From NCBI RefSeq assembly GCF_010747415.1, contig NZ_JAAGNZ010000001.1, forward strand, positions 3,038,001-3,102,000: a stretch of 64,000 nt of DNA, given 5' to 3'. The notes beneath the pieces were generated by a model that was not told the DNA's origin, did no database searches, and saw only the letters and a program-made list of their open reading frames with translations. Source of the stretch: Spirosoma agri. Its GTDB lineage: Bacteria > Bacteroidota > Bacteroidia > Cytophagales > Spirosomataceae. The stretch's first letter is position 1. Every line of letters starts with the position of its first letter. Both the position numbers and the translations under genes were made by a program. Shown here in pieces: positions 61,832-64,000 of the stretch.

Positions 61832-63004
61832 CTAGCTGACATACTCCCATTTAAAGCCAGCGTGCAAAACCTTGTGGTGACGGCCTGATTTATTGACATA
61901 AAAACCGCGACAGGCATTTTTAATAGACTCTGCATTCAAACCAAGTTCTTTCGTTACTTGCGGTGCATTGTCCCACATCCGCACAACTTCTCCGGTATTT
62001 AGATCAATCTGAGCGATCCCCTTACCTCTCACATTCTTAACTCTAACTATATGGCTTTTATCATATATACCGGACTCCAATTCGGTATACTCCCATCTGT
62101 AACCCGCGTGAGTGGTCTTTTCGTAACGGCCATATTTGTTGCTGGAAAAGCCCCGACAGGTATATCTTATACAGCTGGCCGGAATGTCCAATGATTGCTG
62201 AATTGCCGTTACGCTTTCCCATACCCGTATTACTTGAGATGTTTCAATATTTATCTGGGCAACTCTTTTGGTCATCTTAACTACTCGTATCGCTGAAATT
62301 TGGTTAAGCTGCTCCTTTGTAAATGGGTTTCGCTTTCTCGCTTCTGCTATTTTTTTTCGGGTTTCCTCTGATGCTTTTCGTCCAATATTTTTACTAGGAT
62401 TTAAGGCGTAGTAAGCTCTCTGTCGATCACCTTTGGCATCATTTGCCTCTGTCGAGTGTTTGCAACCCAAAGCAAAATTAGTGGCTACCTTTGCCCGATT
62501 ATACCCCTTAGCCTTATTGTAAGATTGGTAAAAATCCAGCCAATACTGTTCGCGCTCATTAAGTTTCGCTAGATTATCAACTCGCTCTAATACTTCAAAG
62601 TTAAAGCTGTCAATGCTGTACTTTTTCAAGGCGGGGGAAAGTCCTGTCGAGTGAGAATTGACATTGTCCTTTCTATGCTCCTTGTATCTTAGATGAATAT
62701 TGCGGGACTGTCCAATATAAATTTTACCGTTAATGCGATTAGTAAATTTATAAATGCCGGGGAATCGACATTCAGGAAGGGGAGTTGGGTCTATTACGCA
62801 AGTCCATGTTTGAACTTTGGGTATTGCTGATTTATTCTGTTTACGGCGAACTACCCCGGCTCCATCCAGTATGCGATGGATAGTGGTTTTAGAGCAACTA
62901 TACTGCTTAGCAAGGTTTACAAGCGTTTTGCCATTTATATAAGCCTGAATAATGGTCAATTCCTGTTCTTGACTGAATAAGCTATTGGTTGGTTTTAATC
63001 CCAT
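61832..63004 (-). CDS. GIY-YIG homing endonuclease with N-terminal HTH
   Basis: The 390-residue protein has an N-terminal resolvase-like HTH (SQEQELTIIQAYINGKTLVNL, SKTTIHRILDGAGVVRR), then a GIY-YIG domain (GIYKFTNRINGKIYIGQSRNI, LNEREQYWLDFYQS), a NUMOD3-like part (KASEETRKKIAEARKR) and two C-terminal IENR1-like modules (VAQINIETSQVIRVWESVTAI, IAQIDLNTGEVVRMWDNA). It overlaps the HNH gene by 10 bases. It is a longer relative of the enzyme at 50960-51955 with the HTH as an addition. Confidence 0.85.
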   Translation of the reverse strand: MGLKPTNSLFSQEQELTIIQAYINGKTLVNLAKQYSCSKTTIHRILDGAGVVRRKQNKSAIPKVQTWTCVIDPTPLPECRFPGIYKFTNRINGKIYIGQSRNIHLRYKEHRKDNVNSHSTGLSPALKKYSIDSFNFEVLERVDNLAKLNEREQYWLDFYQSYNKAKGYNRAKVATNFALGCKHSTEANDAKGDRQRAYYALNPSKNIGRKASEETRKKIAEARKRNPFTKEQLNQISAIRVVKMTKRVAQINIETSQVIRVWESVTAIQQSLDIPASCIRYTCRGFSSNKYGRYEKTTHAGYRWEYTELESGIYDKSHIVRVKNVRGKGIAQIDLNTGEVVRMWDNAPQVTKELGLNAESIKNACRGFYVNKSGRHHKVLHAGFKWEYVS

Positions 63005-63342
63005 TGTTTATATTTCTTTTTAACAGGTTTAACAAAGTTCTTAGGAAAGCTATCCGTTTGTTCATGGCAGGTACGGCACAGGGTTTGCCCGTTGGAAATT
63101 TGCCATAAGGCCGGGCACGCTATAGCCTCATCAACACTGGTAATCGCGTGAGTCTTTACCAGTGTTGATAGTTCCCTGATATGGTGCGCTTCGATGATGA
63201 TCTTTCGCCCATTGCGTTTGCCGCACACTTGACACGTAAACCGGTCCCGGATAAATACAGACCTCTTCCATTCCTGATACTCATCCAGCCGACGGATGTA
63301 CCGAACAAGTGCCGTAGTGGATAACCCTTTATCTTTGTTCAT
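62995..63342 (-). CDS. HNH endonuclease, second copy
   Basis: The 115-residue protein is nearly identical to the product of 50619-50963 in its first 50 residues and in the zinc/HNH core, and diverges in the middle (HHIRELSTLVKTHAITS) and at the C-terminus. It overlaps the LuxR-type gene by 4 bases and the GIY-YIG gene by 10. Confidence 0.85.
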   Translation of the reverse strand: MNKDKGLSTTALVRYIRRLDEYQEWKRSVFIRDRFTCQVCGKRNGRKIIIEAHHIRELSTLVKTHAITSVDEAIACPALWQISNGQTLCRTCHEQTDSFPKNFVKPVKKKYKQWD

Positions 63343-63796
63343 AAGATCATCAGGTTATCAATGGCAAACTTGAGTATGTCCCGTGCGCTGCCTAAGCCTA
63401 GCTTTGCGGCTATATGAGCCTTGTGGTTTGCCAGTGTGCGGTACGAAATGCTGAGCAGTCTAACTATATCCTCGCTCCGCTGGCCCTGGCCGATGAGCCG
63501 AAGCACAAGCAATTCCTGTTTACCCAGCTTGCCTATACCCTCAAAGTCCGTCGGTGACACCACCCGTACCGTTACAGTTCTTGCCCGTCGTTTATTTTCT
63601 TTTGCCAGTAAATCCCGAATGCCCCAAATGCTCAAATCCTGAATGGAACCAACGAGTAGCTCGCTAATGTCCAGAAACATACGAGACACGTACGTATTAG
63701 TTTTTTCGTGTTCCTGATAGCCATTGAGGGCTATGGACAACACGGCCAAAGCCGCATCGTCCAGATTTTTCAAGTCTCTCATGGCCTAGTTTTCCG
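63170..63796 (-). repeat. Large inverted repeat, right arm
   Basis: Inverted, nearly identical counterpart of 50166-50790 covering the LuxR-type gene and half of the HNH gene. The arms are 12.4 kb apart and enclose the tape measure gene. Confidence 0.9.
63339..63782 (-). CDS. LuxR-type HTH protein, second copy
   Basis: The 147-residue protein differs from the product of 50179-50622 at about four positions by eye (Leu to Met, Val to Ser, Arg to His, Leu to Ile). The C-terminal LuxR-type HTH is intact. It starts 3 bases after the stop of the next gene upstream, as in the first copy. Confidence 0.8.
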   Translation of the reverse strand: MRDLKNLDDAALAVLSIALNGYQEHEKTNTYVSRMFLDISELLVGSIQDLSIWGIRDLLAKENKRRARTVTVRVVSPTDFEGIGKLGKQELLVLRLIGQGQRSEDIVRLLSISYRTLANHKAHIAAKLGLGSARDILKFAIDNLMIL

Positions 63797-64000
63797 CTAA
63801 GGGTAAATACAGGTTTTCCGCTTCGGCAAACCGATATACCTTGTCAATCACATCAATCCGTTCGGCAACACAGAGCAACGACTCGTTTTTACTCCGTGGG
63901 TAGGAGCCTAAATCTATGCCGTAGTAATAGAGCAATTTGGCGTAGATTCGGGCGTAGACTTCTGAACGGGGTTCGTTCCAGAGAATGGCGGCATGAGTGA
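63786..64000 (-). CDS. Rha/ORF6C-type protein, C-terminal fragment
   Basis: The frame runs in from the right edge; its start is not visible. The 71 visible residues (SEVYARIYAKLLYYYGIDLGSYPRSKNESLL to LPLAEN) resemble the C-terminal ORF6C-like part of the Rha protein at 49393-50175 but are clearly diverged, in contrast to the nearly identical gene that follows. It is therefore a paralogue in the same operon position. Confidence 0.65.
   Translation of the reverse strand, partial: THAAILWNEPRSEVYARIYAKLLYYYGIDLGSYPRSKNESLLCVAERIDVIDKVYRFAEAENLYLPLAEN

Noticed and set aside
50166..63796. Composite transposon
   Set aside because: No transposase or terminal insertion sequence is present; the arms are regulatory and HNH genes.
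23380..64000. CRISPR array
   Set aside because: Repeats are few, unevenly spaced and lack unique equal-length spacers.

Overview
The window reads as a chromosomal segment of a Bacteroidetes bacterium, most likely a Cytophagales member of the Spirosoma type. The evidence is a TonB-dependent receptor with a carboxypeptidase-like N-terminal domain, type IX secretion C-terminal signals (a gliding-motility-type domain and an M43 protease with a sorting domain), a DUF3127 SSB-like protein, TAnnTTTG-type -7 promoter elements and little use of Shine-Dalgarno sites. The genus is inferred from protein style only.

Positions 1-23380 are ordinary GC-richer host chromosome: bestrophin tail, a lipoprotein and TonB receptor pair behind a Zur/Fur-like palindrome, holA, acpH, dCMP deaminase, a UbiB-type kinase with a TetR-like regulator, a Spy-like periplasmic protein, comEC with a GNAT gene, a secreted M43 protease, phoH, a DnaB helicase carrying a homing-endonuclease intein in its Walker A motif, a 23S rRNA uracil methyltransferase, a type IX secreted protein, an SDR, a TPR/SH3 membrane protein, tRNA-Lys, an SSB-like protein and tRNA-Leu(GAG). 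Two REP-like palindromes lie at gene ends.

From tRNA-Leu to the end of the window the DNA is a prophage-like mobile region whose right end is not visible. It holds a long-tailed phage tail module on the minus strand: tape measure (53.6-58.1 kb), distal tail protein (34.5-35.7 kb), a large tail hub/tip protein (30.3-34.5 kb), two Sec-signal proteins and an SGNH-esterase appendage (24.1-30.3 kb). Head, portal, terminase and integrase genes are not in the window.

The tail module is split by about 18 kb of AT-richer cargo (35.7-53.6 kb). The cargo holds an OLD-type ATPase/TOPRIM nuclease, a Doc toxin-antitoxin pair, an Mrr-like restriction endonuclease, a membrane-anchored sigma-region-2-like protein with a membrane partner, a heparin-lyase-like lipoprotein, an XRE repressor with three matching operators, and a regulatory/homing-endonuclease cluster (antirepressor-GIY-YIG fusion, Rha, LuxR-type HTH, HNH, GIY-YIG). 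A second, inverted copy of the Rha-LuxR-HNH-GIY-YIG cluster lies at 61.8-64.0 kb.

The most interesting structure is a perfect 135-bp inverted repeat shared by the tail hub gene (31789-31923) and a 5'-truncated alternative hub end 4.4 kb away (36339-36794). The two copies diverge on both sides, and inversion between the repeats would join the hub N-terminus in frame to the alternative C-terminus. A family of dispersed sites built on the palindrome ATGTATATACAT and a GCGTAACTC block marks the borders between tail and cargo segments.
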